Under the pieces are notes generated by a model that saw nothing but the letters and a program-made list of their open reading frames with translations, did no database searches and was not told where the DNA came from. Of a stretch of 64,000 nt of DNA, positions 54,048-64,000 are shown in pieces. The first letter of the stretch is position 1, and the number at the start of each line of letters is the position of its first letter. Position numbers and translations under genes: made by a program. Origin of the DNA: Betaproteobacteria bacterium (GTDB taxonomy: Bacteria > Pseudomonadota > Gammaproteobacteria > Burkholderiales > Burkholderiaceae_D); the NCBI GenBank assembly GCA_025356395.1, contig JANXTA010000140.1, positions 1-64,000 of the forward strand. The letters run 5' to 3'.

Positions 54048-54989
54048 TCAGCGCACCGGCGTCGTGCCGCTCGCGCTCTGGCTGCGCACCGTCTGCATAG
54101 CCGACGCGATCAGGGCCGCCACGTTCGACAGGTCGGCCGGAATGATCAGCGTGTTGCCGGTCTTGGCCAGCTTCTCGAAGGCCGCGACGTACTGCTCGGC
54201 GACCTTGAAGTTGACCGACTCCATGCCACCCGGTTGCGCGATCGACAGGCCGACCTGGCGGATCGCCGATGCATTCGCTTCGGCCACCGCCAGGATCGCA
54301 GAGGCCTCGCCCTGGGCACGGTTGATGGCAGCCTGCCGCTCGCCCTCCGAACGCTGGATCTGCGCCTCGCGTTCTCCCGATGCGATGTTGATCTGCTCCT
54401 GCTTGCGACCCTCGGATGCCGCGATCACCGCCCGCTTCTCGCGCTCGGCCGTGATCTGCGCCTGCATCGCGTGCAGGATCTCCTTCGGCGGGGTCAGGTC
54501 CTTGATCTCGTAGCGCAGGACCTTGACGCCCCAGTTGGCGGCCGACTCGTCGATCGCTGCGACGACGCCCGCATTGATGTGGTCGCGTTCCTCGAAGGTC
54601 TTGTCGAGTTCCATCTTGCCGATGATCGATCGCAAGGTCGTCTGCGCGAGCTGCGTGATCGCGACGATGAAGTTCGACGAGCCGTACGACGCGCGCATCG
54701 GATCCGTCACCTGGAAGAACAGGATGCCGTCGACCTGCAGCTGCGTGTTGTCGCGCGTGATGCAGATCTGGCTCGGCACGTCGAGCGGAATCTCCTTCAG
54801 CACATGCTTGTAGGCCACGCGGTCGATGAACGGGATGACGATGTTGAGTCCCGGCGCGAGGGTCGCGTGGTACTTGCCGAGCCGCTCGACGATCCAGGCG
54901 TGTTGCTGCGGCACAACCTTGATGGTCTGCACCGCGAACACGATGAAGATGACGAATAGAACCAGTGCAACGATGCCGACGCCTTGCAT
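54048..54989 (-). CDS. qmcA: SPFH/stomatin-like membrane protein (QmcA type)
   Basis: The 313-residue protein has an N-terminal membrane anchor (about 3-22) and an SPFH/band-7 domain: VPQQHAWIVERLGKYHATLA, then DVPSQICITRDNTQLQVDGI. A long Ala/Glu/Gln-rich coiled coil (about 185-235) drives oligomer formation. Such proteins form membrane microdomains and scaffold FtsH-type proteases. It lies downstream of an NfeD gene, its classical partner. Hopanoids from the locus at 325-7347 could order the same membrane domains, though that link is speculative. Confidence 0.9.
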   Translation of the reverse strand: MQGVGIVALVLFVIFIVFAVQTIKVVPQQHAWIVERLGKYHATLAPGLNIVIPFIDRVAYKHVLKEIPLDVPSQICITRDNTQLQVDGILFFQVTDPMRASYGSSNFIVAITQLAQTTLRSIIGKMELDKTFEERDHINAGVVAAIDESAANWGVKVLRYEIKDLTPPKEILHAMQAQITAEREKRAVIAASEGRKQEQINIASGEREAQIQRSEGERQAAINRAQGEASAILAVAEANASAIRQVGLSIAQPGGMESVNFKVAEQYVAAFEKLAKTGNTLIIPADLSNVAALIASAMQTVRSQSASGTTPVR

Positions 54990-55068
54990 GAGTGCGCCTT
55001 TCAGGGACAGCGGGAGATGGGATTCCCGTACCGGGTCGACCAGGGTGGTCGACCCGTTAATAGAATTT

Positions 55069-55497
55069 TCAGGGCACCGGGGCGACGATCAATGTGCTGC
55101 CGCGAATCGCCTTAATTACCTGGGCGCCGGCGCGCTGCGTGGCCCCCGGTTCGAGCGTGGCGGCCCAGCGGCAGCCACGATAGCGGACGTGCGCCGTACC
55201 GTCGTGCCAGTCGCTGATCTGGACGACCTCGCCGATGTCGAGGATGACGTCGCGGTTCTCGGCCGCGTCGCCCTGCAGGCGATGCATGCCCCAGCGCGTC
55301 CTTCGCAGGACCATCGTCGACGCGATGCCGATGGCGGCACCACTGACGAGCTGCAGGGGCACCGTGGCACCGAGCACTGCGACCACGCCGCCGACGGCAC
55401 AGCCGATCGCAACCATCAGCAAGTAGAACGTGCCGGTCATCAGCTCCGCGATCAGCAGCCCGAAGGCGATCACGAACCACACCATCACATCATTCAT
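55069..55497 (-). CDS. NfeD-like membrane protein
   Basis: The 142-residue protein has two to three hydrophobic segments (about 3-20, 24-45 and 47-65) and a C-terminal OB-fold domain (IGEVVQISDWHDGTAHVRYR). It is the short NfeD form without the serine protease part. NfeD proteins act with SPFH proteins, and the stomatin gene follows after about 80 bp. Confidence 0.87.
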   Translation of the reverse strand: MNDVMVWFVIAFGLLIAELMTGTFYLLMVAIGCAVGGVVAVLGATVPLQLVSGAAIGIASTMVLRRTRWGMHRLQGDAAENRDVILDIGEVVQISDWHDGTAHVRYRGCRWAATLEPGATQRAGAQVIKAIRGSTLIVAPVP

Positions 55498-55575
55498 CTC
55501 CAGACTCCGGTGGTCGATCCGGTCGGAACCGGATCGATACGGATTCTGCGCTGCTTATCGACGGTGCCGCAACTT

Positions 55576-57984
55576 TCAAGGCGCGCTGAGCTTCGCCAGC
55601 TGGTTCCAGGTCGCCATCACCGTGTCGGGATTGAGGGAGATCGACTCGATGCCTTCCTTCATCAGCCACTCGGCGAAGTCGGGATGGTCGGAAGGCCCCT
55701 GGCCGCAGATGCCGACGTACTTGCCCTTGGCGAGGCACACCGAGATGGCCTGCTGCAGCAACACCGTGACCGCCGGGTCGCGTTCGTCGAAGCCTTCGGC
55801 GACGAGACCCGAGTCGCGGTCGAGGCCGAGCGTCAACTGCGTCAGGTCGTTCGAGCCGATCGAGAAGCCGTCGAAATACTCCAGGAACTGTTCTGCCAAC
55901 ACGGCATTTGAGGGCAGCTCGCACATCATCACGATGCGCAGTGCGCTCTCCGGGCCGCCGTCCTTGCCGCTGCGCTTACCGCGCTCGAGACCGTTCGTCG
56001 CGAGCAGGTCGATGACCTTGCGGGCTTCGGTCAGCGTGCGCACGAACGGCACCATCAACTCGACGTTGGTCAGGCCCATCTCGTCGCGCACACGCTTCAT
56101 CGCCGTGCATTCCATCTCGAAGCACTCGGCGAAGTCGGGCGACAGGTAACGAGCCGCACCGCGCAGGCCCAGCATCGGGTTCTCTTCGTCGGGCTCGTAG
56201 CGCGAACCGCCGATCAGCTTCTTGTATTCGTTGGACTTGAAGTCGGACAGGCGGACGATGACCTTCTTGGGCCAGAAGGCCGCCGCGATGGTGGCGACGC
56301 CTTCGGCCAGCTTGTCGACGTAGAACGCACGCGGCGACTCGTGGCCTCGCGACACGCTCTCGACCGCTTTCTTCAGGTCGGCATCGATGTTCGGGTAGTC
56401 GAGGATCGCCTTCGGATGGATGCCGATGTTGTTGTTGATGATGAACTCGAGGCGCGCCAGGCCCACGCCTTCGTTCGGTATCGCACGGAAGTCGAAGGCC
56501 AGTTGCGGATTGCCGACGTTCATCATGATCTTGACGGGAATGGGAGGCAGCGCGCCGCGCGTGACCTCGGTGACCTCCATCTCGAGCTCGCCTTCGTAGA
56601 CGTGCCCCTCGTCGCCCTCTGCGCACGACACGGTAACCATCGCGCCCTCGGTCAGCGTCTCCGACGCGTCGCCGCAGCCGACCACTGCCGGCACGCCCAA
56701 TTCGCGCGCGATGATCGCGGCGTGGCAGGTACGACCGCCGCGGTTGGTGACGATCGCAGATGCGCGCTTCATCACCGGCTCCCAGTTCGGATCGGTCATG
56801 TCGGCGACCAGGATGTCGCCCGGCTGGACCTGGTCCATCGCGGACGGGTCGCTGACGATGCGGACCGGACCGATACCGATCTTCTGGCCGATGGCACGAC
56901 CCTGGGCCAGGACCTTCGACATGCCCTTAAGCTTGAACTTCTGCTCCGACGTCCCCGCTTTCATCTGCGAGCGCACCGTCTCGGGCCGCGCCTGGAGGAT
57001 GTAGAGCAAGCCGTCGTTGCCGTCCTTGCCCCACTCGATGTCCATCGCGCGGCCGTAGTGCTTCTCGATGATCACGGCATAGACCGCGAGCTCGTTGACC
57101 TCTTCGTCGGTCAGCGAGTAGCGGTTGCGCTGGTCGATCGGCACGTCGACGGTCTTGACACGATCCTTCGAGCCGGCCGGCGCGAACTCCATCTTGATCA
57201 GCTTGGAGCCGATCTGGCGACGGATCACGGCGCGCTTGCCGGCGGCCAGCATCGGCTTGTGGACATAGAACTCGTCAGGATTGACTGCGCCCTGCACCAC
57301 CGTCTCGCCAAGCCCGTAGCTGGACGTGATGAAGACCACGTCCTCGAAGCCCGACTCGGTATCGATCGTGAACATCACGCCGGCCGCGCCGAGGTCGCTG
57401 CGGACCATGCGCTGGACGCCCGCGGACAAGGCCACTTCGGTCTCGGCGTAACCCTTGTGCACGCGATACGAGATGGCACGGTCGTTGTAGAGCGACGCGA
57501 ACACTTCCTTGATCGCGATCAGCACGTCGTCGATGCCGATGACGTTGAGGAAGGTTTCCTGCTGGCCTGCGAAGGATGCGTCCGGCAGATCTTCGGCGGT
57601 GGCCGATGAGCGGACCGCGAACGACGTGACGGACTCGTTGCCGGCAACCAGGCGCACGAAGGAAGCACGGACGTCGGCCTCGAAGTCGGGCGTCAGGGGT
57701 GTCTCGACGATCCAGCCGCGGATCTCCTTGCCGGCGACCGCGAGGGCCTTCACGTCGTCGGCGTCCAGCGTCGCGAGTCGTTCGGCGATACGTTCCTTGA
57801 GCCCGCTCTGCGCCAGGAATTCGCGATAGGCCGATGCCGTGGTCGCGAAGCCATCCGGCACGCGGACGCCGGCGCCGGTGAGTTGGCTGATCATTTCCCC
57901 CAGCGAGGAGTTCTTGCCGCCGACCGAATCGACGTCGGTCGAACGGAGCTCGGTGAAATCGATGACGCGCGCCTGTGGGGACAT
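55576..57984 (-). CDS. ppsA: phosphoenolpyruvate synthase
   Basis: PpsA makes PEP from pyruvate and ATP for gluconeogenesis. The 802-residue product contains the N-terminal nucleotide-binding domain ([32 protein letters not shown]). The phospho-His domain has [15 protein letters not shown], and the C-terminal PEP-binding barrel has the catalytic Cys in [13 protein letters not shown]. The ATG at 57984 ([10 protein letters not shown]) fits the family. It is divergent to ppsR, its regulatory kinase/phosphatase. Confidence 0.96.
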   Translation of the reverse strand: MSPQARVIDFTELRSTDVDSVGGKNSSLGEMISQLTGAGVRVPDGFATTASAYREFLAQSGLKERIAERLATLDADDVKALAVAGKEIRGWIVETPLTPDFEADVRASFVRLVAGNESVTSFAVRSSATAEDLPDASFAGQQETFLNVIGIDDVLIAIKEVFASLYNDRAISYRVHKGYAETEVALSAGVQRMVRSDLGAAGVMFTIDTESGFEDVVFITSSYGLGETVVQGAVNPDEFYVHKPMLAAGKRAVIRRQIGSKLIKMEFAPAGSKDRVKTVDVPIDQRNRYSLTDEEVNELAVYAVIIEKHYGRAMDIEWGKDGNDGLLYILQARPETVRSQMKAGTSEQKFKLKGMSKVLAQGRAIGQKIGIGPVRIVSDPSAMDQVQPGDILVADMTDPNWEPVMKRASAIVTNRGGRTCHAAIIARELGVPAVVGCGDASETLTEGAMVTVSCAEGDEGHVYEGELEMEVTEVTRGALPPIPVKIMMNVGNPQLAFDFRAIPNEGVGLARLEFIINNNIGIHPKAILDYPNIDADLKKAVESVSRGHESPRAFYVDKLAEGVATIAAAFWPKKVIVRLSDFKSNEYKKLIGGSRYEPDEENPMLGLRGAARYLSPDFAECFEMECTAMKRVRDEMGLTNVELMVPFVRTLTEARKVIDLLATNGLERGKRSGKDGGPESALRIVMMCELPSNAVLAEQFLEYFDGFSIGSNDLTQLTLGLDRDSGLVAEGFDERDPAVTVLLQQAISVCLAKGKYVGICGQGPSDHPDFAEWLMKEGIESISLNPDTVMATWNQLAKLSAP

Positions 57985-58113
57985 GGGTGCTGCCGCTTCC
58001 GTGGTGTTAAATTCAGCCGCTCCGGGCAAGAGCCCGTCCTCTGGCGATTCTACCCTGCGCATTCTTGACTCCCGGGTGGGTGGCCGCCGGAGAGATCAGG
58101 CTCCAGACCGCCG

Positions 58114-59025
58114 ATGGCGGAAATGCCGCACCGCAGCATTCGATCGACCGCATTTAACCATTTCCTCTCCGTGCCCGCTCCGCATCCTTCGCCGCCGACC
58201 CCCACCGCCATCCGCACCGTGTTCTTCGTGTCCGACGGGACCGGCATCACCGCGGAAACCTTCGGCCACAGCCTGCTGGCACAGTTTGAAGGGGTGCCGT
58301 TCAAGGAATTCCGGATCCCTTTCATCGACACGATGGACAAGGCGGCCGATGTGATCGAGCGGATCAATCACGTCTCGAAGGTCGAGCATCTGCGTCCCAT
58401 CGTGTTCTCGACGCTGGTCGATCCCGAGATCAACTACGCGGTCCGTTGCGCCCACGGGCTCTTCCTCGACATGATCCAGACCTTCGTCGAGCCGCTGGAG
58501 AAAGAACTCGGGTCCAAGTCGACCCACTCCATCGGGCGCGGGCACAACATCGCCGACTCGAAGGAATACAACCAGCGCATCGAGGCCATCAACTTCTCGC
58601 TGGCCCACGACGACGGTCAGACCCACGTCGACCTGGCGGACGCCGACGTGATCCTGGTCGGAGTGTCGCGCAGCGGCAAGACGCCGACCAGCCTGTACCT
58701 GGCGATGCAATACGGCATCAAGGCCGCCAACTATCCGCTGATTCCCGAGGATTTCGATCGCCAGACGCTGCCGTCGGCGCTGCCTAAATATCGCCACAAG
58801 CTGTTCGGCCTCTCGATCACGCCGGAGCGACTGTCCGAGGTCCGCAACGAGCGCCGGCCCAAAAGCCAGTACGCCTCGCTCGACAATTGTCGCGACGAGG
58901 TCGCGGCGGCCGAATCGATGATGCGTCGCGAAGGCATCCGCTGGCTGTCATCCACCACCAAATCGATCGAGGAGATCGCCACGACGATCCTCCAGGAGAT
59001 CCGGCTCGAGCGTCGGTCGTTCTGA
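58114..59025 (+). CDS. ppsR: PEP synthase regulatory protein (kinase/pyrophosphorylase)
   Basis: This DUF299 protein inactivates PpsA by ADP-dependent phosphorylation and reactivates it by Pi-dependent dephosphorylation. It has the opening [20 protein letters not shown] and the P-loop-like [20 protein letters not shown]. The C-terminal LERLSEV-like basic region ends [10 protein letters not shown]. The ATG at 58114 gives 303 residues. The GTG at 58171 would remove an unconserved leader and may be the true start; neither has a clear ribosome-binding site. Confidence 0.93.
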   Translation: MAEMPHRSIRSTAFNHFLSVPAPHPSPPTPTAIRTVFFVSDGTGITAETFGHSLLAQFEGVPFKEFRIPFIDTMDKAADVIERINHVSKVEHLRPIVFSTLVDPEINYAVRCAHGLFLDMIQTFVEPLEKELGSKSTHSIGRGHNIADSKEYNQRIEAINFSLAHDDGQTHVDLADADVILVGVSRSGKTPTSLYLAMQYGIKAANYPLIPEDFDRQTLPSALPKYRHKLFGLSITPERLSEVRNERRPKSQYASLDNCRDEVAAAESMMRREGIRWLSSTTKSIEEIATTILQEIRLERRSF

Positions 59026-59115
59026 TCGTTCCGGCCTGTTGACTCAATCCCACAAGCGGCTTTGTGCCGTCGATGTAAGTCGTCAATACGACAAGGATTT
59101 GTCGGGATCGCTGCC

Positions 59116-59121
59116 TATAAT
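59116..59121 (+). promoter_or_regulatory. perfect -10 element (TATAAT) before the PAS-GGDEF-EAL gene
   Basis: A consensus TATAAT lies 20 bases upstream of the TTG start at 59142. No good -35 hexamer is seen. Just upstream, 59089-59094 and 59099-59104 form a 6-bp inverted repeat with a 4-bp spacer where -35 would lie, a possible activator or repressor site. Confidence 0.45.
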
Positions 59122-59141
59122 CAGTAAGGGGGGATCGTCGT

Positions 59142-62100
59142 TTGTTCACTCAACTCATCAATCGCATTCATCGTAACGAACCGCAGGCGTCGATCGACGC
59201 CGCAGCACCCCTCGTCGCGCCGTCGGACACGCTGTTCGCAGGCGTGGCCGAAGCCCTCAGGCCCGACCAGCGAGCGTTCATCGACCTGGCCATCGACTGG
59301 ATCGACGCGCCGCTCGCCTACTTCGATCCCCATCTGACCCTGCAATTCGCCAATTCGGCGTATTGCACGCTGCTGGGCCTCGATCGCGCCGCGGTCGCGG
59401 GTCGCAAATTCAGCGAAGTCGCCATAGCAGGCCAGGGCGACGGCGCGCGCGATTTTGCGTTGCGGGCCCTGCTCGGAGAGAACCTCGAAATCGACATCGG
59501 TCCGGATGAGCAGGGCGAAATGGAACGCGTCCAGTACCGGCCACAACGCAATCGGGTGGGCGAAGTCATCGGGATCCTCTGTGTCCTGCATCGCACCGAG
59601 CGCAGTCGGGTCGACCCGTCCGCGGAGGCCTTCGATCCGACCGAGACCGCGATGATGCAGCACGGCGCCGTCAATGCGCCGCTGCGGGCGGCGCTGCGGA
59701 TCGCTCAGGATGACGTCATCGAACGGGAGCGCAAGCAGCGCGAGCTGATCGAGAGCCTGCCGCTGCCGCTGGTCTTCATCGGCCACGACGGTCTCTGCAA
59801 ATGGGCCAACCCGCCCTTCTGCAAAGCTTTCGGCCTCACCGAGCAACACATCGCCGGCGCGCAACCCGCGGGGCTGTCGGCCGCATTTGCCGCGGCGACG
59901 CACGAAGGTCTGGCGCGCGCGTCCACCGGCAGTGCGCACAGCGTCGAGCAGCAACTTTCGCTCGGACCCAACGAATCGCGCTGGTACCGCGTCGACTTCC
60001 TGCCGGGTTTCGATCGCAACGAAGTGCGCAGCGGCGTCTACGTCCTGTTGACCGACATCCATGTATCGCGCCTGGCGACGATGAAGCTCGAGGAGAGCGA
60101 AGCGCGGTTCCGCGCCTTCACCGAGATCGTCCCCGAGACCGTGGTATTCATCGGGCGCGACCGCCGCTTTCGCTACGTCAACGAGATCTTCCTCACGCGG
60201 GCGGGCAAATCGCGCGAGGAGGTCATCGGAAGTTCGATCGGCGATGTGCTGGGTTCCGAGATCAAGGCGCGCGTCGAACCCCTCCTGGAACGCGCGTTCG
60301 CCGGCGAGACCGTCGTGCAGGAGGGCGACGACAGCCTGTTCGGAGATCGCCTCGAATGGCGCGAAGGCCGGTACCTGCCCTACCGCAGCATGGCCGGGGT
60401 CATCGAGGGGGTGTATGTCGTCACCCGCAGTCTCGAAGGCAAGAAGCAGGCTGAACGGGCCGCCGAGAAGCTCGACGAACGCATCCATTTCCTGACCGAC
60501 AACCTGCCGGCCCAGATCGTCTACCTCGACTCGAATCTGCGTTATCAGTACGGCAACCAGCGCTTCGTCAGCGATCACGGTTTCACGAGCTTCGCCGACG
60601 TCGCCGGCAAGTCGCTGGCCGATGTCTTCGGCACGGAGATGGCCGCCACCATGGCCGGTCATGCGGCCGCGGCCCTGCGCGGCGAACGCGTCACCTACGA
60701 CCGGCGCGCTTCGGTCCGCAAGGACGACGATCGCTGGCTGACGGTTTCGCTGGTCGGCGACTTCTTCGCGGACGGATCGCCCCGTGGTCTCTATTCGATC
60801 GCCTACGACGTCACCGACTCCCGGCAGGCCGAAAAGGAACGCAACCGGCATCAGCAGTGGATCGAGAGCTTCATCGAGAATTTCCCGCAACCGCTCGGCT
60901 ATCTCGATCCGAATGGCGTGCACCAGTTCTCCAATCGTGCCTACGAGGATTTCGTCAGCCACGGCAAGGCCGAAATCATCGGCAAGACTGGAGCCGCGGT
61001 ATTCGGCCGTGAGGCGGCCTCGATCTTCAAGAACTCGTTCGCGCAGGCGCTGACCGGTGAACGTCTTCACACCGAGCATCAGGTACCGATGCTGGACGGG
61101 ATTCGGCGCTACCTGTCGGCGGACTGGCTGCCGGACCTCGGTGACGGCGGAGCGGTGCGCGGCGTGTATTTCGTGGTTCAGGACATCAGCGAAGCCAAGC
61201 AGGCGCGCCTCGCCTACGAAGAGTCGCTGCGCGAGATGCAGCGTGCGATGGACAGCGTCGCGCTGCCGATCAGCTTCGTCGATACCAGCGAGTGCCTGCG
61301 CTTCGTCAACCACACCACCACCGCCTGGTATGGTCGCTCGATCGAAGAGCTGGTCGGCATGCCGATGTGCGACCTGATGTCCGGCGAAGACTATCGATTC
61401 GCCGAGCCATACATCCGTGCCGCGCTCAACGGCGAGGCCGTGCAATACGAACGCGAGATGCGTTATCACGATGGCGCGCGTCGCTGGGTCCTGATCCGCT
61501 ACGTTTCGACGCGCGACGAACAGGATGTGATCACAGGCTTCTACACGACCGCGACCGACATCCAGTCGCGCAAGAAGCAGGAGATCGCGCTCCAGCAGGC
61601 CAACGGCCTGCTGACCGCGCACTTCGAGAACACGCCGCTAGCGTCTTTCACGCTCGACGGCAACGGGCGCGTCACCCGCTGGTCGTCACAGGCCGAGACC
61701 TTGTTCGGATGGCAGCGTGACGAGGTGATTGAATCGTCGTTCTCCGAACTCGGCCTGATCGAACGCGACCTGATGGTCGACTTCCTGCCCGACGAACGCG
61801 ATCCCGATACGGTGACGGGCAACACGCGGCTACACATCGTCGACGCCCGCCGCCGCGACGGCTCCACGGTCACCTGCGAATGGCACATCGCGGCGTTGCG
61901 CAACGCGTCGGGACACATCACGTCGTCGCTGGCCCTGATCCAGGATGTGTCCCAGCGCGTCGAGGCCGAGAAGCGGCTGACCGAGATCGCGCAGCGCGAC
62001 ACCCTGACGCGGCTGCTCAATCGCAACGCGCTCGAGCCGACGTTGCGCGCCTTCATCGAGCGCGCCCGCCAGGGCAACACGGGTGTCGCGGTGCTGTTCC

Positions 62101-63299
62101 TCGACCTCGACCACTTCAAGAACATCAACGACACGCTCGGCCATCGCGTCGGCGACCTGATGCTGATCGAGGTTGCGACGATCCTGCGCAACTGCGTTCG
62201 CGCCGAGGACGAGGTCGTCCGCATCGGCGGCGACGAGTTCATGGTCGTCATCGGCCACGCGCGGCCGAAGGCGATCGCCCATGAGACTGCGCAACGGATC
62301 ATCACCGCGCTCGGTACGCCGATCCGCGTCGAGAACCAGCGGCTGTCGGTGACGTCGTCGATCGGCATCGCGGTCTATCCCGATCACGGCCGTGCGCCCG
62401 AGGCGCTGATCCGCAGTGCCGACCTCGCGATGTACCGCGCGAAGGAGAACGGCAAGAACCGCTTCGAGTTCTTCTCGGCCCTGCTCGCCCAGCGCAGCGA
62501 GCGCCGCAGCGCGGTCAAGAGCGCGCTCAAGCTCGCGCTCCAGAAGGACGCGCTGCGGCTCTACTACCAGCCGCGGGTGCGCATCGGCGACAACCGCATC
62601 GTGGGTGCCGAAGCCCTGCTGCGCTGGACCGATCCGCGTCTGGGCGTCGTGTCGCCCAAGGAGTTCATCGTCATCGCCGAGGAGTCTGGGCTGATCCACG
62701 AGCTCGGGCTCTACGTGTTCCTCAAGGCGTGTCGCCAGCTCGCCGACTGGCAGACGCGAGGCGTCGAACTCGGTGTGCTGTCGGTCAATTTTTCGGCGCA
62801 CCAGCTGCTGGTGGCGACCTTCATCGACGAGGTCGATCGCGTGATCGAGGAGTCGGGTGTCGACCCGCGCTACATCGAGGTCGAGATCACCGAGACCAGC
62901 ATGCTGTTCGATCTCGGCGTGACGAAGAACGTGATCGCCGATCTCAAGCATCGCGGCATGCGCATCGCCATCGACGACTTCGGGACCGGCTTCTCGAGCC
63001 TCTCCCACCTGCAGCAGCTCGACGTGGATACGCTCAAGATCGACCAGAGCTTCATTCGCGACATGCTTCACGACAGCGGCGATGCGGCGATCACGACGTC
63101 GGTGATCAGCCTGGCGAGGGGACTCAAGCTCTCCACGACCGCGGAAGGCGTCGAGAACGAGATGCAGCTGCATGCGCTGCGCAACGCGGGCTGCGACTAC
63201 TACCAGGGCTTCCTGTTCTCGCCGGCCATCGTCGTCGAGGACATCGAGACGCTCCTCACCGCGCAGGGCGAACCACCGGACGAAGACCTACCGTTCTAG
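59142..63299 (+). CDS. cytoplasmic multi-PAS diguanylate cyclase/phosphodiesterase (GGDEF-EAL)
   Basis: The 1385-residue signalling protein makes and/or degrades cyclic di-GMP. About seven PAS-like domains occupy residues 50-940, recognisable by repeated F/Y-x-N and VVQDISEA- or VLLTDIHVS-type endings. A GGDEF domain follows with RIGGDEF near 1027 and an RAED inhibitory-site motif five residues before it. The EAL domain begins with EAL at 1157 and includes DDFGTGFSSLSHL and AEGVEN. Both catalytic motifs are canonical. No membrane segment or signal peptide is visible, so it senses cytoplasmic cues. The TTG start at 59142 is supported by an AAGGGGGGA site. Confidence 0.9.
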   Translation: MFTQLINRIHRNEPQASIDAAAPLVAPSDTLFAGVAEALRPDQRAFIDLAIDWIDAPLAYFDPHLTLQFANSAYCTLLGLDRAAVAGRKFSEVAIAGQGDGARDFALRALLGENLEIDIGPDEQGEMERVQYRPQRNRVGEVIGILCVLHRTERSRVDPSAEAFDPTETAMMQHGAVNAPLRAALRIAQDDVIERERKQRELIESLPLPLVFIGHDGLCKWANPPFCKAFGLTEQHIAGAQPAGLSAAFAAATHEGLARASTGSAHSVEQQLSLGPNESRWYRVDFLPGFDRNEVRSGVYVLLTDIHVSRLATMKLEESEARFRAFTEIVPETVVFIGRDRRFRYVNEIFLTRAGKSREEVIGSSIGDVLGSEIKARVEPLLERAFAGETVVQEGDDSLFGDRLEWREGRYLPYRSMAGVIEGVYVVTRSLEGKKQAERAAEKLDERIHFLTDNLPAQIVYLDSNLRYQYGNQRFVSDHGFTSFADVAGKSLADVFGTEMAATMAGHAAAALRGERVTYDRRASVRKDDDRWLTVSLVGDFFADGSPRGLYSIAYDVTDSRQAEKERNRHQQWIESFIENFPQPLGYLDPNGVHQFSNRAYEDFVSHGKAEIIGKTGAAVFGREAASIFKNSFAQALTGERLHTEHQVPMLDGIRRYLSADWLPDLGDGGAVRGVYFVVQDISEAKQARLAYEESLREMQRAMDSVALPISFVDTSECLRFVNHTTTAWYGRSIEELVGMPMCDLMSGEDYRFAEPYIRAALNGEAVQYEREMRYHDGARRWVLIRYVSTRDEQDVITGFYTTATDIQSRKKQEIALQQANGLLTAHFENTPLASFTLDGNGRVTRWSSQAETLFGWQRDEVIESSFSELGLIERDLMVDFLPDERDPDTVTGNTRLHIVDARRRDGSTVTCEWHIAALRNASGHITSSLALIQDVSQRVEAEKRLTEIAQRDTLTRLLNRNALEPTLRAFIERARQGNTGVAVLFLDLDHFKNINDTLGHRVGDLMLIEVATILRNCVRAEDEVVRIGGDEFMVVIGHARPKAIAHETAQRIITALGTPIRVENQRLSVTSSIGIAVYPDHGRAPEALIRSADLAMYRAKENGKNRFEFFSALLAQRSERRSAVKSALKLALQKDALRLYYQPRVRIGDNRIVGAEALLRWTDPRLGVVSPKEFIVIAEESGLIHELGLYVFLKACRQLADWQTRGVELGVLSVNFSAHQLLVATFIDEVDRVIEESGVDPRYIEVEITETSMLFDLGVTKNVIADLKHRGMRIAIDDFGTGFSSLSHLQQLDVDTLKIDQSFIRDMLHDSGDAAITTSVISLARGLKLSTTAEGVENEMQLHALRNAGCDYYQGFLFSPAIVVEDIETLLTAQGEPPDEDLPF

Positions 63300-64000
63300 C
63301 CGGCCTGGCGCTGCCTCACCTGTTCAAAGAAGCAGATCGCCGCCGACGCGGCCACGTTCAACGACTCGCCGTGACCTGGCTGCGGGATCCGCACCGCGGT
63401 CGCATCCCGCAGCAGCGCCGGATCGAGCCCCTGCCCTTCATGCCCGAACACCCAGGCCACGTCGCCGCGCAGGTCGGTCTCGTGGATCGTCGCGCGCGCA
63501 TGCGGGCTGGTCGCGATCCAGGGAATTGAAGTCCGTCCCTTGATGGCGAGGAGATCGCTTTCCTCGAACAACGAGAGATGGAAATGCGCGCCCATGCCCG
63601 CACGCAGCACCTTCGGCGACCAGGCGCTGGCGCATTCGCGCGACAGGTAGACGTCGTGGAGGCCTGCCACCGCGGCGCTGCGCAGGATCGACCCGACGTT
63701 GCCCGGGTCCTGGATGCGGTCGAGCACGACCGACGAACGCGCGAGGCGCTCGGGCGGCGTCGGAGCGGGACGCTCGGCGATCATCAGCAGCGATAAGCCC
63801 TGCGCGAGCTGGCTCAGCGCCGCGAACAGCGCGTCGTCGAGGATCCAGCCTTCGACCGCCGGCATTCGAGCCAGCAGCTCGACGACCTCGGCATGGTCGA
63901 ACGCCGACGCGCCGACGACCACCTGCTTAGGCACGCCGCCGCTGCGCAGATAGGCATCGCCCAGATGAACGCCTTCGAGCAGCGCGACGCCGGCATCGCG
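63296..64000 (-). CDS. SpoU/TrmH-family RNA 2'-O-methyltransferase, 5' end outside window
   Basis: The C-terminal 234 residues of a SPOUT methyltransferase are present and the frame stays open to the window edge (DAGVALLEGVHLGDAYL). Motif 1 is RIQDPGNVGSILRSAA, motif 2 FGHEGQGLDPALL and motif 3 IPQPGHGESLNVAASAAI, which forms the SAM-binding knot. An N-terminal substrate-binding domain precedes it. The target is probably a 23S rRNA or tRNA ribose, not determinable here. Its stop overlaps the stop of the GGDEF-EAL gene by two bases on the opposite strand. Confidence 0.9.
   Translation of the reverse strand, partial: RDAGVALLEGVHLGDAYLRSGGVPKQVVVGASAFDHAEVVELLARMPAVEGWILDDALFAALSQLAQGLSLLMIAERPAPTPPERLARSSVVLDRIQDPGNVGSILRSAAVAGLHDVYLSRECASAWSPKVLRAGMGAHFHLSLFEESDLLAIKGRTSIPWIATSPHARATIHETDLRGDVAWVFGHEGQGLDPALLRDATAVRIPQPGHGESLNVAASAAICFFEQVRQRQAG

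Noticed and set aside
59121-61622. An 833-codon open frame on the - strand
   Set aside because: It is antisense to the PAS-GGDEF-EAL gene, which has clear motifs; the shadow protein has none.

Overview
The window looks like chromosomal DNA from a GC-rich betaproteobacterium, most likely Burkholderiales. The evidence is gene content: a hopanoid locus (ispH, hpnH, hpnG, shc, hpnB, hpnA), the smpB / ratA-rnfH / DUF4124 / guaB-guaA neighbourhood, divergent ppsA/ppsR, and a pydABC-type pyrimidine operon. The only mobile-element trace is the tail of an IS transposase at the left edge. I found no rRNA, tRNA or CRISPR array.

Layout. 1-7347: transposase tail, then hopanoid synthesis in two converging arms, ispH-hpnH (+) against hpnA-hpnB-shc-hpnG (-). 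7555-13368: zwf, a molbindin-like gene broken by an in-frame TAG, a large secreted lipoprotein hydrolase (probably DUF6351) and an AI-2E family permease. 13375-19010 (-): penicillin acylase family protein, aldehyde dehydrogenase and a YbiT-type ABC-F ATPase. 19231-25658: LOG-family hydrolase, tadA-ldcA, aldo/keto reductase, exported metallo-beta-lactamase-fold protein, a short-chain NAD(P)-binding protein and a ketosynthase/ACP pair, followed by a PAP2 protein. 26499-36589 (-): a reductive pyrimidine catabolism operon (hydrolase, dihydropyrimidinase, PreT, VOC protein, PreA, ABC ATPase, two permeases, substrate-binding protein) with a VapBC module wedged inside it. 36708-40640 (+): acyl-CoA ligase, zeta-class GST and a cyclooxygenase-like haem peroxidase. 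40650-42219: the one long stretch without an intact gene, holding remnants of at least three genes, one a vWA-like protein. 42237-50261: DUF3297, YgjP, class C beta-lactamase, broken M28 peptidase, and guaB-MFS-guaA in tightly overlapping order. 50446-55497: DUF4124, rnfH-ratA, smpB, a second VapBC that looks dead, a 2OG-Fe(II) oxygenase, and a stomatin/NfeD pair. 55576-64000: ppsA/ppsR, a seven-PAS GGDEF-EAL protein and a SpoU methyltransferase cut by the window end.

The most striking global feature is gene decay. I count in-frame stops, frameshifts or a lost start in the molbindin, the ABC ATPase, PreA, dihydropyrimidinase (C-terminus only), the vWA cluster, the M28 peptidase and the second VapB. 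Every clearly essential or central gene (ispH, guaA, guaB, smpB, tadA, zwf, ppsA) reads cleanly. This contrast favours real pseudogene formation over random sequencing error, but it cannot prove it. No wholly new system is evident. The best leads are the cyclooxygenase-like peroxidase, the transporter embedded between guaB and guaA, and the toxin-antitoxin insertion in the decaying pyrimidine operon.
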